A DNA stretch of 64,000 nucleotides from Monodelphis domestica (lineage: Eukaryota > Chordata > Mammalia > Didelphimorphia > Didelphidae), in the NCBI RefSeq assembly GCF_027887165.1, contig NC_077231.1, positions 189,476,834-189,540,833 on the forward strand, in the 5' to 3' direction. Shown here in pieces: positions 35,480 through 46,104 of the stretch. The translations under genes were made by a program, and so were the position numbers. The notes below the pieces were generated by a model. That model saw nothing but the letters and a program-made list of their open reading frames with translations. It was not told the origin of the DNA and did no database searches. Position 1 is the first letter of the stretch. The number at the start of each line of letters is the position of its first letter.

Positions 35480-36983
35480 ATTAGAAAAAATAACAGCAAA
35501 ATTCCTTTTAAAGAATAAAAGATCAAAAATGGGGAAAAGAATGAATGAAAAATATAAAAGAAGATGGACTAGCAATACTAGATTTTAAATTGTATTATAA
35601 AACAGTAATTATTGAAAATATTTGATACTTTCCAAGAAATAAAATAAGTTAGATCAGTGGAATGGGACAGGAATACAATGAAAGTAGTAAAAGATTATAA
35701 TATAATATAATGCATTTGAAAAAGTATAGATCTAAGTTTGGGGGATAAGAAATTACTATTTGGTTAAAAAAATTCCTGAAACTGGAAAGAAAGCATAAAT
35801 TTGGCATAGACCAATATCTCACACCATTCACTAACATAAGATCAAAATGGATACATGATCTAGATATAAAAGGAGATATCATAAGTAAATTAGAAGAACA
35901 GGGAACATATTACCTATCAGATTTAGAGATAGGAGTAGAATTTATCAGTCAACAAGAGATGGGGAGCATTGCAAAATGTAAAAATGGATAATTTTGAGGA
36001 CATCAAATTGAAAGGCTTTTGTATTAATATAACACAGTCAAGATTAGAAGAAAAGCAGAACATAGAGAAAAATATAAATAGCTTCTTAGCTACAAGACTC
36101 AAATACAAAATATAGAGAAAAGCTTGTCAAATTTATAAGAATAAGAGGCATCCCCCAATTCATAAATGGGCAAAAGATGATATGAAAGGACAATTTAGGA
36201 TGAAGAAATCAGAGCAATTTATAGGTATAGAAAAAAATGTCCTAAATCACTATTGATTAGAGAAATAGACACCAAAACAATTCTGAGATAACATCTCACA
36301 CCCAACAGATTGGTGAAAAAGGAAAAAAAGGGCAAAATAAAATGACAATTTTGGAAGGGATGTGGAAAAATGCAAACACTAATACACTGCTGGTGAACCT
36401 ATGAACTGATCCAACCATTTTGGAAAGCAACTTGGAATAAAACCCCGGGAATTATAAAACTGTATTTTTATATTTATTTATTTTTATATTTATATTTATA
36501 AAAAATTATAAAACTTAGATCCAGCAATACTATTGGTGGGTCTGTTTCCCAAGGCCATTAGGGGAACAGGAAAAGAATCTATATATTCCAAGGTATCTTT
36601 ACAGTGGCAAAGAACTGGAAATTGAGGAGATGCTCATCATCTGGGGAATGACTAAACAATTTGTGGTATATGATTGTGAAGGAATAGTATTGTGCCATAA
36701 GAAATGATGAGCAGGTTAATAAAAAAAAAACTCAGAAAGAAATACATGGGATAATGACCAGTGAAATGAGTAGAATCAAGTGAACATCATACATACACAG
36801 CTACATATTTAACAGGAAAATAAATTGTAAATGTTCTCTCCAGTGGATGAACAGAAAAATGGAAATATGAAAGACATAATTTATATACACATATGTCTTC
36901 CCTGGATGATGCCTTCTATGATGTGGGGAGAATAGGGAGGAACTGAGACACATGTAAATGAGTTATATTAATAAAAAATGAAG
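35480..36983 (+). mobile_element. Older L1 subfamily, ORF2 3' part and 3' UTR
   Basis: Plus-strand, strongly decayed L1. Early blocks include 'agatcagtggaatgggacag' and 'ggatacatgatctagatata' (ORF2 after the RT). Later come 'aatacactgctggtgaacct', 'tctggggaatgactaaacaa', 'ggaatagtattgtgccataa', and a 3' UTR with 'gggaggaactgaga'. The same older subfamily appears in intron 1 at 53.6-54.9 kb. Many stops interrupt it. Confidence 0.7.
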
Positions 36984-37200
36984 CCACATTGCTTCATTTG
37001 TCTAGTTAACATTTTTCTATTAATTAATTGGTCTTAGTTGACTATTGGTTTTTAACATATAAAAGTCTGTTGCTTACTGTATTTGGGGTCTAGCCCTAAG
37101 CTGAGGAAGGAGCCTAGTTCTGATTCATTAAACATGAATTGTTAAATACATTGTAATGCCCCAGAGCTCAAACCTTTGTTTCTTTAGGCATTTCACCCTT
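36984..37200 (+). mobile_element. Candidate LTR fossil (3' half)
   Basis: A TATA-like 'acatataaaagtctg' is followed about 70 bases later by 'gattcattaaacatgaattg', which contains a polyadenylation-like signal. A CT-rich U5-like stretch comes next. The arrangement is LTR-like, but no flanking retroviral genes are visible and the ends are not clear. Old and broken if real. Confidence 0.3.
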
Positions 37201-37325
37201 CACTTGCCACAGTATCCATGGGCAAATCACTTCACTTTTTTTTCCTTTGGGTTTCCAAATAAAAAGTCAGGCTTCAAGGTCCCTTTTTTTTGTCAAGGTC
37301 TCTTAAACTATGATCCCAAGAAGGA
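37201..37325 (+). mobile_element. Possible SINE fragment
   Basis: Segments 'tgggcaaatcacttcacttt' and 'gcttcaaggtcccttttttt' then 'actatgatccc' fit the middle and tail of a marsupial tRNA-derived SINE. Weak support. Confidence 0.35.
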
Positions 37326-39089
37326 TGTCTCATATGGAGGCTCTTGATGAAGAAAGGATTTTTATAGCTGTTGCAATCCTCCAGATGCTTTTATCAGCAA
37401 ATGTATTGTAGTCATGTGTCAGTCCCCAAGACAGGACCACACATATGCAATTTATTGGCAAAAAGTAGAAGAAAAAAATATCAAAATCTCTCTTATCCAA
37501 ACTGTGTTGTCATGAAGTTGAATGACCAGTTCATTGAATTAGTCATAGCATGAGCAGGAATTACAGGTGGACAATGCACTGGCTCCTGAATTAAGTAAAA
37601 GGAAGAGAACAGAAAGAATCACATTTGGGGAAAAGCAGAGCTTTCAATAATTTCAAGCTTACCCTATAAAGAAAACAAAACATAACAAACCCACAAAAAT
37701 AAATCTTATTCAAACAAATATCATCCCATTAATTCTATCAGAATTCCTACTTTAAAACACAACAATCTCTGAACAATAGAAACTGCCATGACCCAACATT
37801 CAATGGTTGATTCCAGACAGTAGGTTTAAAAGTGACATATGAAGAAAGAATGGTGTAAGGGTATTTCATAAAGCAAATGTAGGATTTTAAAATTAGGCTT
37901 TTTGGTTATATAGTGAGACCAAGGATAAGAGATTGCTAGATCAAGATCTCCAGTGAAAATTAAAAAGTCCTAACTCAAGGCCTTTGACACATTGAACTTT
38001 GCATTTATTGTAGTTGTAAGACCTATGAGATAATATGGATAATTACATCAGAACATGAGAAAGTACAACTGAATTAAAATTTGGATTAAAAGCATATCCA
38101 CATTGATGAAAATACAGATATCTTAAAATACTGAAATATGGAAATCTCCAAATTTGAAAGTTCCCTATTTCTGCATATAAACTAATCCTGTTAACATTTT
38201 ACTCAGATTTTGGGAAACTTGCTACCATTTACTTCAGATAAGCATTGATTCTTCTATAATGACAACTGTAACTTGATGGTGAAATTGAACTGCCAGCCCA
38301 ATGATTAAAATTTGTTCATGTAAATGCAAAATGAGTTACTCTAGAGTATTTCAAATGCACAGAGGCTCCATGCCATACCATTCATTGAATGTTTAATTGA
38401 CAATACATTTATATACCTATTTCAATAGAAATATTAATAATTTTAATGTTCTAAGAAAAAAGAACAAAAAACTAAATATGGCTGATCCTCAGGAAAAACA
38501 TGGATAACAGATGATCCTTTTAAGAGAAATTTGAAAGCGGACTTTGACATTACCATTAAAGAAAAAAGTCTGTTGAACTCGGAGGCAATCAGTTCTTTTG
38601 ATAATGGTTATAAAAAGTCCTTTTGATATCGTTGGGTCAAAGGTATTTCTCTTTCCATGATATATGTATTTAAGAATCACTTGGATGTTGTTTAAGTTCT
38701 TTTGAACATTATTAAAAATTAATGGTTATTCCTGTGATTAAAAATAACAAAATATTCCCTTCCACTGCACCCTCAAATGTATCCTTTCCACCACATTCAA
38801 TTAGGAAATAAATTTAAGTATAAACTAAAATGATCTGCTAATTTTGATTATGCAGGAAACACTTCCCCCTAAAAAAACTAAGCCTCCTTTTTTAATACTA
38901 CTCATATCTTGAACTATTATTAATTCATACTCTAGGAATGATAAAACACCAAATTTGAACATAAAGAAAATAATTCTCAATTTTTTTCTGATTTTAGGGG
39001 GAAAAACAATTTTTTCTCTTTACTGTATTAAAATTACTGCCTACTAGTTAAGATGTAACTAAACAAATTGCATATTAACATGTTGGAAT
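37326..39089. other. Intergenic DNA, nothing recognised
   Basis: No supportable gene or repeat family. Confidence 0.4.
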
Positions 39090-39370
39090 ATTGTTGTATT
39101 GTGAGAAAGGACAAGAAAGATTTATTTAGAAAAATCTGAGAAAAAATTTATTTAGAAAAATCACTTCACTCATGTGAAGAGAAGAAAACAGAAGACCACA
39201 ATGACTTGACGGAAAACAATTTTTAAAACTTAAGAATTCTGAAAAGCAAATTGACTGATCATGACTCCATGATGAAGGATGTCTCTTGGTATTGGACTTG
39301 TGATTCAGTATGGCATTTTATGATTAAAAAATGAATAAATTTATTTTGCTTGACTATATTTCTTTGATAG
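39090..39370 (+). mobile_element. L1 3'-end fragment
   Basis: Segments 'acttaagaattctgaaaagc', 'gactgatcatgactccatga' and 'ttattttgcttgactatatt' fit the 3' UTR of the same older L1 type as at 150-700. Confidence 0.5.
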
Positions 39371-41269
39371 AAGAGAAGACATTTATTATAGTGGTACTAT
39401 GGTGGGATTACTTGAAATATAGTACTGTGGAAAAAAGTGTAAAAAGAAAATGTTAAGGAAACATTTAAATGTACACAGTGTACAGAATGGAAAGAAATTC
39501 AGAAAAAGACTCAAGAAAAGCAATGTTTGTACTATCATTTTAAACTTAGATATATATTATTAAGCTGTAATAGACACATATCATTTATTTACAGTTTTCA
39601 TTTTTAAAAAAATTCTGTTTCTTTTTATATGGAAAAATTTTGTTAAATTTATAGTAAAAAGGAATTTCATAAGAGAATAAAACAAAAATGTATTAATCAA
39701 ACAAAATTAGATTTTAGTTTTATATTAAACCATAAGGCTAGTAAATACTTAATCTTGCTTTATATTTAATTGCAAATATTGGTCAAACCTCATACTAATT
39801 TTCAAAATTAGTTGTTTCAAGTATTTCATCATATAATTGACTCATTTTATTTAAAGATTATGAAAACATTTCATAATTTACAACTTTGTGTTCCTATATA
39901 GGAATAATTGTCTTTTTTCTCTAGGTGGAGGAGCTGGAGGCCTTATATTGTATAAATTTTATGAAGCAATTGCAATGATACAATTTTTTTTTACTTTTTT
40001 GCTTTCCTCAAAGTCAATTTTTTGTCAGAATCCTCTCAATAATACTACATGAAATAACATTATTTTTAAACATCCCAATGAACATTGACCTAAAGGGCAA
40101 TTAAAAGAAAGATGATAGATATGTTATAATATTTAAATTATTTGCTACCCAAAAGTGGCATAAAACACATCACTATAGATACACATTATAAGGATGTGAA
40201 GTTAATTTGTCATTAGCAAAAGAAAAGTCTAAATTTCATACTGCATCTATCAGGCATAGTATGTATGTATGTATGTGAACTACTCAATCAGAGCACATTT
40301 GTTGCATCCAATCGCTTCTCCATAGAGGACTTATGAAAAAAAAATGGACAAGAATGACAAAGAATGATGGTTTGTACTCTATGTTGTTAAAATACTTATC
40401 TTGATGAAATCATAGATACTTGAGATCTTGAAAGAATGTCCTTTTACATATAAAATTCATTATTGATAGGTAAAGATATAATTATGTATATTTACCTATA
40501 TAAATACATGTATATATTTCTATAGTGATATGCCCATATTGATTATTCATGAATATAAAACATATACATATCTATTATATAACATATTAATATAACATGT
40601 ACATTGTGTATAGGCATATATTTACATATATTCTCATATTTAGATATGCATATAAGTATTCCTATGTAGATGAATATGTAGATATACAAGTCTCTGTATC
40701 TATCATGGGTTTCATATGTAGAAAATATATCAATATATCAATGGATCTTGATTTCATTGGGGATGTGGATTTCCTATCTATCCTTCAATCTATCCATCTA
40801 TCTATCTGTCTATCTATCTATCATAATTTCTATCATGAGTTTCACACATAGAAAAGCCATTATTTAAATATATCAACAGACCTAGGTATGATTCCCTGTC
40901 ACTGTATAGGACACAACCCAAAGTCAATCAATCAATCAACTTATGTATCTATTTAGACACATATTTACATTCTATCAATATTGGACTAATGACAAGTTAT
41001 GTGAAGTGCATGGTACTAATTAGAACAAGTGTATGACTAATTAGGACATTAGATTCTTGTAATGCTACATGATGCCACCTTGGTACAAATTTCCCTCTTC
41101 AACTTTGCCTATTCATTTTTTTTCTTCCCTTCAAGGCCAATCTCAGGGAAAAATATATATTGTCCCAATGCTTCCCCCCTCACAACAAATCATGTATTAT
41201 GTAGACTAAGTCTAGTGAGTTTGTCTTTGATTATGTAAAACATGCAAAAATGTGTTAAAGTGCCTCAAA
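39371..41269. other. Intergenic AT-rich DNA with small microsatellites
   Basis: Very AT-rich, with TATA-type stretches (40440-40740) and imperfect (CTAT)n at about 40777-40822. No gene seen. Confidence 0.45.
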
Positions 41270-42104
41270 AGGGACTCAGTAATCACCAAGAACCAGCTTG
41301 ACTTCATCAAGAAATGATCATGTCAGACTAACCTCATTAACTTTAAGTTTAAAAATTACGTTTATTAGATAACAGGATGCTAAAGAATTAACTACCTTCA
41401 TTTTAACAAAGTGTTTTGTAAAGCCTTTTCTATTCTTATAGAAAAGATTTGGTTAAATAACTGAAGAAAATATTAATTTTTAGTGGTTTAAAAGCAACTT
41501 AGAAGAAAGTATACTATGGAATGCTCTAGGAATCTGTGCTTATATTTGGGCTATTTAAGATTTTAAATAATGATTTGAATAAAAGAATAGATGATATACT
41601 TATCACATTCACTGAGTGGAGTACATAAATTATCTGACAGATTAGGATCTAAAAGATTTTTGTGTCAAATATAAAAAAGGTATTTCAGTAGGGATAAAAG
41701 TAAAATCTTAAATTTGGGCTTGAAGACAAATCAATTTTACAAGTATAGAAGAATGAGGAGGAATCATAAAAGGTAATCTGTAAAAGTTTGGAGTTTTAGA
41801 GGATTTTTACTCAACAGCAGTCAAATGAATGATAGTCCAAAAGAAGTTAACAATATACCAAAAGATGCTTATTGTCTGGAACTAGGAACATGAAAGTAAT
41901 ATTGTGTTTTTGCCCTGGTAAAGCCATTCTATTGTGGCATGCAATTTGTTGTGCCACATTTTTAGGAAGAACATTAATAAGCTGGTAAGTGTCCATAGGA
42001 GTTCAAACAGAATTGTGAATGGTCTCAAGGTTATCATTTTTGAGAGTCATTTGAAGAAGTTGAGGATGATAAGCCTGTAGAAGATAAAATTTAATTGGGA
42101 CATG
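41270..42104 (+). mobile_element. CR1/L3 LINE, left part (reverse transcriptase to near 3' end)
   Basis: Plus-strand blocks in the CR1/L3 order: 'accagcttgacttcatcaag', 'catgtcagactaacctcatt', 'aacaaagtgttttgtaaagc' (from 'agcaaagcatttgacaaag', RT motif A), 'ctctaggaatctgtgcttat' (from 'cccagggatctgtgcttgg'), 'aataatgatttgaataaaag', 'acacttgggt'-like 'aaatttgggcttgaagac', and 'tttaggaagaacattaataa'. The copy is old, with many stops. It is cut at about 42104 by an RTE insertion and resumes at 42531. Confidence 0.8.
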
Positions 42105-42222
42105 TTATTGTTCAGTGTTGTCCAATTCTATGATTCCATGAACCCACAGTCAGCACACCAGTTCCTTCCATCCTTCACTTTTCCCTACATTTGTCCAAGC
42201 ACAGGTTTGTTGCTTCCATAAT

Positions 42223-42284
<62 letters not shown>

Positions 42285-42530
42285 ATCCTCTTTTATCCCC
42301 TTCTCCTTTTGCCTTCAATCTTTCCCATCCTCAGGCTCTTTTCCATTGGGTTCTGTCTTCTTTTTATATGGTTAACACACTTAAGTTTCAGCTTCAGTAT
42401 ATGACCTTCTGGCAAAGAGTCTGAATTAATTTCTTTAAATATTGACTGATTTGATCTCCTTGCCATCCAAAAGACTCCCAAAAGTCCTCTACTACCATAA
42501 TTCTAAAATGAAAATTCTGCCTTTACTTAC
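42105..42530 (-). mobile_element. RTE (BovB-type) LINE 3' end inserted in CR1/L3
   Basis: Reverse-oriented RTE end: 'gttattgttcagtgttgtcc' at the left, 'tccttccatccttcact', 'gccttcaatctttcccatcc' and 'gatctccttgccatccaaaa'. The minus-strand frame reads MEKSLRMGKIEGKRRRG, matching the C-terminal end of the BovB-type ORF (family: LGKIEGKRRRGRQRMRWLD). The frame then runs into a (TCTA)n array, which has expanded inside the element. Confidence 0.8.
42223..42284. repeat. (TCTA)n microsatellite
   Basis: About 15.5 uninterrupted units. It lies within the RTE end and splits its terminal ORF block from its 3' tail. Confidence 0.97.
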
Positions 42531-42890
42531 AGCTTTCTTCAAATATATCAAGGATTGTCTTTTTATTAAGGGAATGGGATGTATTATGCTTAGTCCCAGA
42601 AAGCACAACAAGAATCAGTGGGTTGAATTTCCAAAACATTAATTCATTATTGACAAAAAGAACTTAACGATTAGAGATATCTAAATGTGGAATGGGCTAA
42701 TAAGAAATGAGGTGCTCTCTCCACTACCATCACCACTACCTATTGCCTATCAGCCCACTTTGCACTCTGGAAGTCTTCCTGCAAATACTGAATGATTTCT
42801 TGCCAGATAAAATATTTAGGGAATTCCAATAAGGTGAACTTGTCATCCTTTGAGGTAATTTGCAATTGCAAAATTTTGTAATTCTTTAAG
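42531..42890 (+). mobile_element. CR1/L3 LINE, right part (3' UTR)
   Basis: Resumes the CR1/L3 with 'ttcttcaaatatatcaagga', 'tgcttagtcccagaaagcac', 'gattagagatatctaaatgt', 'ggaatgggctaataagaaat', 'tggaagtcttcctgcaaata'. It continues exactly where the left part stopped. Confidence 0.75.
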
Positions 42891-43849
42891 GTTACTTTTT
42901 TTTTAAAGTCAGGAAGGGGATTTATAACTGTTGGTACATGACCTGGTCTAGTCACTTAGACGATAAGGTTAAGTTCCCCAACAAAAAGTTCCCCAAAGAA
43001 AAAAGAACCAAAGGTGAGTTCACTGACATATTCTTAAAAAGCAAGTACTTTACTTTCAGCTAAAACAGCCTAGTTACAAAGAGATGCATTCTACATAATG
43101 AATTTTTTCAAGAACAACTTGTCTGGATTTTTATTTTACCTCTATTAAATTCTACATTATAGTTATATCATTTTCCAATTAGATAAATAAATTCCTGGAG
43201 GATAAGTTTTATATAATTTTTTTCATTGTATCACTAAAACATAGTCTAATTGCACATGCATAAGAACCTCTTAGTGAATCATTTATTGAATGGAATCTTA
43301 TAAATTAACATCAAGTTAAAACTTTTGAGAAAATATGTGAATCTGTCTTTATAATCTTAAGTATTTTATTAATGGTGTACTAGATGCTTCATATTTAAAG
43401 GGAAACATTATTTTAGTAGTTGTATAACCTGCAAAATACAATCATTTCTTTGGGCACAATCTTCAATTGGAAGAATGATGGAAACATGAATCTCCAATAA
43501 AGGAAACCTTCTTCTCATCATTAACAAAACACATTGAGAGAAATACATGGTACTCTACTAATTTTTGTGCTACGCTATGAACAAATCACTAAGTTTCTCA
43601 GTAGCACCAAGAAATATTTAAGTCTTAAATCATCAGTAAGCTGACAACATGTCTTTGATGGAAGGATTTTCTACATGATAAATTCTCCTTTTTATCTATG
43701 AAATCAAAGGTCAAAACCCAAACCTCAAGTTTTTTTTTTCTTTAAACAAGTAGTTTATGTAAAAATAGCAACTCTTATTTATATATCATTTCAAAATTTA
43801 TTGTTTTTTAAAGGCAGACAGTCACTCTTCAAGGTAAATGATTAAAATA
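42891..43849. other. Intergenic DNA, nothing recognised
   Basis: No gene or family supported. Confidence 0.4.
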
Positions 43850-43985
43850 ATTTTCATTTTCACTTTTCTAATAAACCAGTTGAGGATAGGGAGATAAAGT
43901 AATTTGCTCAGGATCACATGATTATTATTTTATCAGATTCAGGATGTGCACCCTATATCTTTCCTGTCTTTAAACCAATTCCTTT
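43850..43985 (-). mobile_element. MIR-like SINE, degraded
   Basis: Order 'gttgaggatagggagataaa', 'gtaatttgctcaggatcaca', 'cagattcaggatgtgcaccc' fits the reverse complement of the MIR core. Confidence 0.5.
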
Positions 43986-44929
43986 ATAATTTTGTTTTTT
44001 ATCAATCCCTAATGATCAAAGAAATAAATTTTCACTTTTCATTATAGTATGTATCCTTTCAAAAACATTTAATATGTACATTTTGGGTATATTTAGGGAG
44101 TCAGTATTTTATTTTTCTGTTAATCCTCAGTCCATGAAGGGAAGTATCAAAGGCACTGTTCAGGTCACCTTGCTCTGTCTCACCACATCTCTGAGTCTTA
44201 GGTCAATTTGTGGCATCACCTGAATATTCATTGATCTCCAGTTTCTGGGTGGTCATGCAGAGCATACTTTGTTTCCTGACAGAGTCATATCTCTAGACTA
44301 AGAATTCCGCTTGTAATATTAATCAGTTAGTATGCCCTTTTCTTTCTTTCTGTGTAACTTATCTTTCCAGTAATGGTCCCAAAATGAATTTCCTAACATG
44401 TATCTGAATTAAAACAGATGAACAACAGGCATCTTTGCACCTCCTGGTCTCAACCAAACAAATGACATTAGCTTCGACCTCATTAGCCCAGATGTCTCTA
44501 TGTGAATCCTTTCCAGGCTTTTACATAAGGAATTTTATCTCCTTCTTTGATTATTTTGCTTAATTGATGGCCCCATAGTTTTCTTCTTGTTTTTGTTTTT
44601 GTGGTATCAACATTTCATTTTCCTAATGCTAAGATGTTATACCTCTGATCTCTGGTGGAAGAGAACAAATTCTTGTACTGTACCTTACAGTCCATTTATT
44701 TCACCAAACCAAGTGAAGCAAAACCAAGGAAGGGTAATTTGCAGAAAGAACTTAGTCACCTTTCATAAATCACTATTGATGGTAGCAAAATATTTTGAGG
44801 TGTTTTACTTCTTTTATTTATGTATCTGGAAAGTTTTTTTAATCTATAAAATATTTTTCAAATTAGATGAAAATATTTTTGTTTTCTGTTTTAAGTGCAG
44901 TGTCATAGGATTCTCGGAAAGTTATAGAA
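43986..44929. other. Upstream flank of KCND2, nothing recognised
   Basis: The stretch 44100-44580 is less AT-rich and has higher complexity than its surroundings, so it could hold conserved non-coding sequence, but nothing in the sequence alone shows this. No gene: the 162-codon frame from 44587 runs mainly through the GGAA array. Confidence 0.35.
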
Positions 44930-45053
44930 AAGGAAGGAAGGAAGGAAGGAAGGAAGGAAGGAAGGAAGGAAGGAAGGAAGGAAGGAAGGAAGGAAGGAAG
45001 GAAGGAAGGAAGGAAGGAAGGAAGGAAGGAAGGAAGGAAGGAAGGAAGGAAGG
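44930..45053. repeat. (GGAA)n microsatellite, about 30 units
   Basis: About 123 bases of uninterrupted GGAA on the plus strand. GGAA is the core bound by ETS-family factors, and long arrays of it can act as binding platforms in other genomes. Whether this one does anything is unknown. It lies about 2.9 kb upstream of the KCND2 start codon. Confidence 0.97.
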
Positions 45054-45267
45054 AGAAAATGAGAGAAGAAAATGAGAAAGGATTAAAAGGGATAAGAAAA
45101 GAAATGAAAAGAGAATATTGTTGGGGAGACTACAGAAGAAGAACGAGAAAATCGACACACATAAAATCATTTTCATTTTCTTTCCTTCACTTTAAGGTGA
45201 ACTTTTGTCTTTCTATTTCCCTAGAGTTGCCAAGTCCTTAGGCAAGGATTTAATTTCTCGGTATTCT

Positions 45268-45280
45268 CGCCATCTAGTGG
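45268..45280 (-). promoter_or_regulatory. Candidate CTCF core motif
   Basis: The minus-strand sequence CCACTAGATGGCG fits the CTCF core pattern CCASYAGRKGGCR at every position. It lies about 2.65 kb upstream of the KCND2 start codon, just outside the CpG-rich promoter, and is not inside a repeat I recognise. CTCF would act here as a chromatin-loop anchor or insulator. Occupancy cannot be inferred from sequence. Confidence 0.55.
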
Positions 45281-45412
45281 TCTAAAGAGGTTTTTTCTTG
45301 GTTTTATTTGGTTTTTAAAGTGGGGAGGTTTAAAAACAAAACGGTCACAATTTCTCTTCTCATTATTGTTGCCTTCGTTCCCCAACTCGCCCCCACTCTC
45401 ACCCGCCGGTTT

Positions 45413-45415
<3 letters not shown>

Positions 45416-45453
<38 letters not shown>

Positions 45454-45476
45454 AAAAGATGCAACCACAGTAGCAT

Positions 45477-45512
<36 letters not shown>
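45416..45512. repeat. Facing (AC)18 and (GT)17 arrays
   Basis: (AC)n at 45416-45451 and (GT)n at 45479-45512 are mutual reverse complements separated by 27 bases. On one strand they could form a long hairpin, and each can also adopt Z-DNA. Confidence 0.95.
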
Positions 45513-45513
<1 letters not shown>

Positions 45514-45938
45514 GCATGTACCGAGAGGAAATGAAGTGGGCAAAGAAGGGAGGAAATCAATCTTTTTTGTGTGTCTATTTCTCCTTCAAATGATCGTTTA
45601 GCAAAACGTCCAAAATTCTCTACTGATAATTAGAATGCATTGGAGAAGCAATTATGGGAAGAAGGGGATAGACAAGATTCTTTGACTTTCGACAAGTTAT
45701 TGTTATTCTTTTTCTCCCAGAGGACTGGTAACATAACACCAAAATAAACAGGTACTTAAAATTAGCCCCTTGCTGTTCAGATCGTGACATTCTCTATCCC
45801 TCCGCCCCCCAAACATACACACCTCAACTAATTCTAGCTGTCCAGTTTCGCATGTCGGATCTTTTTTGTGCGTGTGTGTGGTTCTTAATGTATGTATGTG
45901 TGTATTTCCCACGGTCGCCTAGGACCCAGGAAGGAAGA

Positions 45939-45940
<2 letters not shown>

Positions 45941-46010
<70 letters not shown>

Positions 46011-46014
46011 ACAG
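45941..46014. repeat. (CG)n(CA)n alternating array
   Basis: 'acgcgcgcac' runs into about 28 CA units, with a short 'gacacacag' end. Alternating purine-pyrimidine over 65 bases is a classic Z-DNA-prone sequence. Confidence 0.95.
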
Positions 46015-46031
46015 TCTTTTTTTTCCCTCAT

Positions 46032-46104
46032 CTACCACCACCAACCACCACCACCACCACCACTGCCACCACCGCCGCTGCCACTGACACCACCAAACCG
46101 CCGC
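46032..46104. repeat. (CCA)n / (CCG)n imperfect trinucleotide run
   Basis: Imperfect CCA repeats with CCG and CTG interspersed, at the left edge of the CpG-rich region. Confidence 0.85.

Noticed and set aside
44587-45075. 162-codon plus-strand open frame
   Set aside because: Its second half is the (GGAA)n array (Arg-Lys-Glu-Gly repeats), and the first half shows no known motif or good start context.
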